DNA from: a bacterium
GTDB lineage: Bacteria > UBP15 > UBA6099
Assembly (NCBI GenBank): GCA_029564595.1
Contig: JAKQPS010000156.1
Span: forward strand, 1-54,117
Reading direction: 5' to 3'
Length of the DNA: 54,117 bases
How positions within the stretch are numbered: position 1 is the stretch's first letter; every line of letters starts with the position of its first letter. The position numbers and the translations under genes were made by a program. Shown here piece by piece: positions 53,347-54,117 of the stretch. The notes under the pieces are model-generated. The model saw only the letters and a program-made list of their open reading frames with translations, was not told the origin of the DNA and searched no databases.

Positions 53347-53841
53347 TCAAAACAGCCCTTTTATCAGTTTGACCAGCCCCTCTGACGCAAAAACGACTAT
53401 AGTGAACCTGATAAATTTGCCCGCCATAGAAACGAAAAAATAGTTCCAGAATCGATACTTGATAATTCCGGCAGCCACCGCAAGAGGGGACAGCGGCGGC
53501 ACGCTGGTCACCGAGGACACGAAAATAACCGGCGCGCCGATTCTCTTATATTTCGACATATCCGTCTTATCTATCTTTTCCTGAACCTTCTTGGAAACCT
53601 TCAATGCGCCTCTTCCCATGAAATAAAAGAAGCTGCTCCCGAACGTGCTCCCGATGGCTGTCGCAAAACCCAGCAGCAGGCCGGATTCCGCCTTATAGTT
53701 CGACAGATTGATCGTCCACCACAGAAAATTGAACGCCGGAACTTGGTCGACATTCGCCATAGCGGACAGAGTCAGCTCGCAATTCGGAAACCAGAAAGCG
53801 CTGCCCGTAAACCCGAACAGAGCCATCAGCAAATAAGGCAT
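53347..53841 (-). CDS. VTT/YqaA-family membrane protein
   Basis: A 164-aa integral membrane protein with about four hydrophobic segments. GFATAIGSTFGSSFFYFMGRG and FVSSVTSVPPLSPLAVAAGI fit the glycine-rich re-entrant loop of the SNARE-associated (DedA/VTT) superfamily, YqaA branch. Members are thought to flip or move lipids. The start is at the ATG at 53841 behind GAAGG. A TTG four codons earlier is an alternative. The 161 bases between this gene and the SPOR gene (53186-53346) hold no feature I trust. Confidence 0.82.
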   Translation of the reverse strand: MPYLLMALFGFTGSAFWFPNCELTLSAMANVDQVPAFNFLWWTINLSNYKAESGLLLGFATAIGSTFGSSFFYFMGRGALKVSKKVQEKIDKTDMSKYKRIGAPVIFVSSVTSVPPLSPLAVAAGIIKYRFWNYFFVSMAGKFIRFTIVVFASEGLVKLIKGLF

Positions 53842-53911
53842 TAGAACCTTCAAATAACCGCCCTCTTATACAATTTTCGGAAAACTAACACATTTATGAG
53901 TAATAGCCATG

Positions 53912-53932
53912 TTTTTACAGTCTTTGTAAAAA
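53912..53932. other. AT-rich hairpin
   Basis: TTTTTACA and TGTAAAAA pair perfectly around a 5-base loop. It lies between the VTT gene and the IS-like end. It has no GC-rich stem, so a terminator role is doubtful. Confidence 0.35.
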
Positions 53933-53978
53933 GCTCCAAAAGACTTACTGTTTTTTAACCATTCCTTGGTGTTGGAAC

Positions 53979-54117
53979 TGATCTGCCCCCATTTATAGTA
54001 CCAGTCAGAAAGTTAGGGTTTTCTCTTTCGTAGTCTCCGTCTCCGTCGAAGTGTCGTCAATGCTGTCTCCGCTATGGAAGCGTAAGGAGACAGGAGGTCG
54101 ACTGGAGCTTCCATAGC
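53979..54117 (-). mobile_element. Possible end of an insertion sequence (cut by window edge)
   Basis: From 53979 the sequence TGATCTGCCCCCATTTATAG resembles terminal inverted repeats of IS3/IS21-type elements, which often start TG-(A/T)-CTG-CCCC. Inside it, on the minus strand, an open frame ends with TAA at 54013-54015 and runs to the window edge (34 codons, arginine-rich end RRRRRLRKRKP), as a transposase tail might. An 11-base inverted repeat (GCTATGGAAGC at 54071 and GCTTCCATAGC at 54107) lies at the very edge. I cannot name the family, and the other end is outside the window. Confidence 0.35.

Noticed and set aside
53912-53932. Hairpin as an intrinsic terminator
   Set aside because: The stem is A/T only, so it would be a poor terminator; it is listed as a plain hairpin.

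Overview
The window is a stretch of chromosome at roughly 50% G+C, densely coded, from a diderm and probably anaerobic bacterium. Diderm: lipoproteins with lipoboxes, a long LptC/LptA-like envelope protein, Hfq, a SPOR protein. Anaerobic: a tungsten-type aldehyde:ferredoxin oxidoreductase (AOR) carrying four extra [4Fe-4S] sites, a separate ferredoxin, and a corrinoid-type methyltransferase homologue. Sep-tRNA:Cys-tRNA synthase (rare in bacteria), DapL-type lysine synthesis and an Asp23/AmaP/DUF2273 set more usual in Gram-positives point to a poorly sampled lineage (Desulfobacterota-like or a candidate phylum). I cannot name it from the sequence.

Layout. 1-2.2 kb: start of a PAS-kinase-like gene, RNase D, a methyltransferase. 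2.4-6.3 kb: AOR, ferredoxin and UroD-like operon. 6.4-16.5 kb: envelope lipoproteins, an alpha-oxoamine synthase, a response regulator, a penicillin-acylase-family hydrolase, TrmJ and a PhnD-like binding protein. 16.6-25.3 kb: a minus-strand housekeeping run read in the order lptC/A-like, mutL, rsmJ-like, miaA, hfq, dapF, dapL. 25.4-30.1 kb: QueH, SepCysS with a 65-aa partner, and divergently thrC and a Cys/Met-metabolism PLP enzyme, closed by a bidirectional terminator.

30.2-41.2 kb is one 3683-codon gene for a secreted giant protein: signal peptide, FecR domain, small Cys-rich modules, Ig-like regions, thrombospondin-type-3 calcium repeats, EGF/TIL-like modules, and then about 71 tandem 32-residue four-cysteine repeats. 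Upstream of it lie a sigma70-like promoter and two tandem CRP-type palindromes. Next come a CRP-family regulator that keeps the TGTGA-reading residues and, divergently, a TPR-linked class III adenylate cyclase. Together they look like a local cAMP-CRP circuit driving the giant protein. This is the most interesting part of the window.

45.4-49.2 kb: efp, asp23, amaP, DUF2273, nusB, xseA and xseB on the plus strand. 49.2-49.5 kb: a gene-free stretch with two hairpin elements. 49.5-53.9 kb: minus-strand SCP2, two MaoC-type hydratase genes, a lytic transglycosylase, a SPOR protein and a VTT/YqaA membrane protein. The last 140 bases resemble the end of an insertion sequence. I saw no tRNA, rRNA or CRISPR array.
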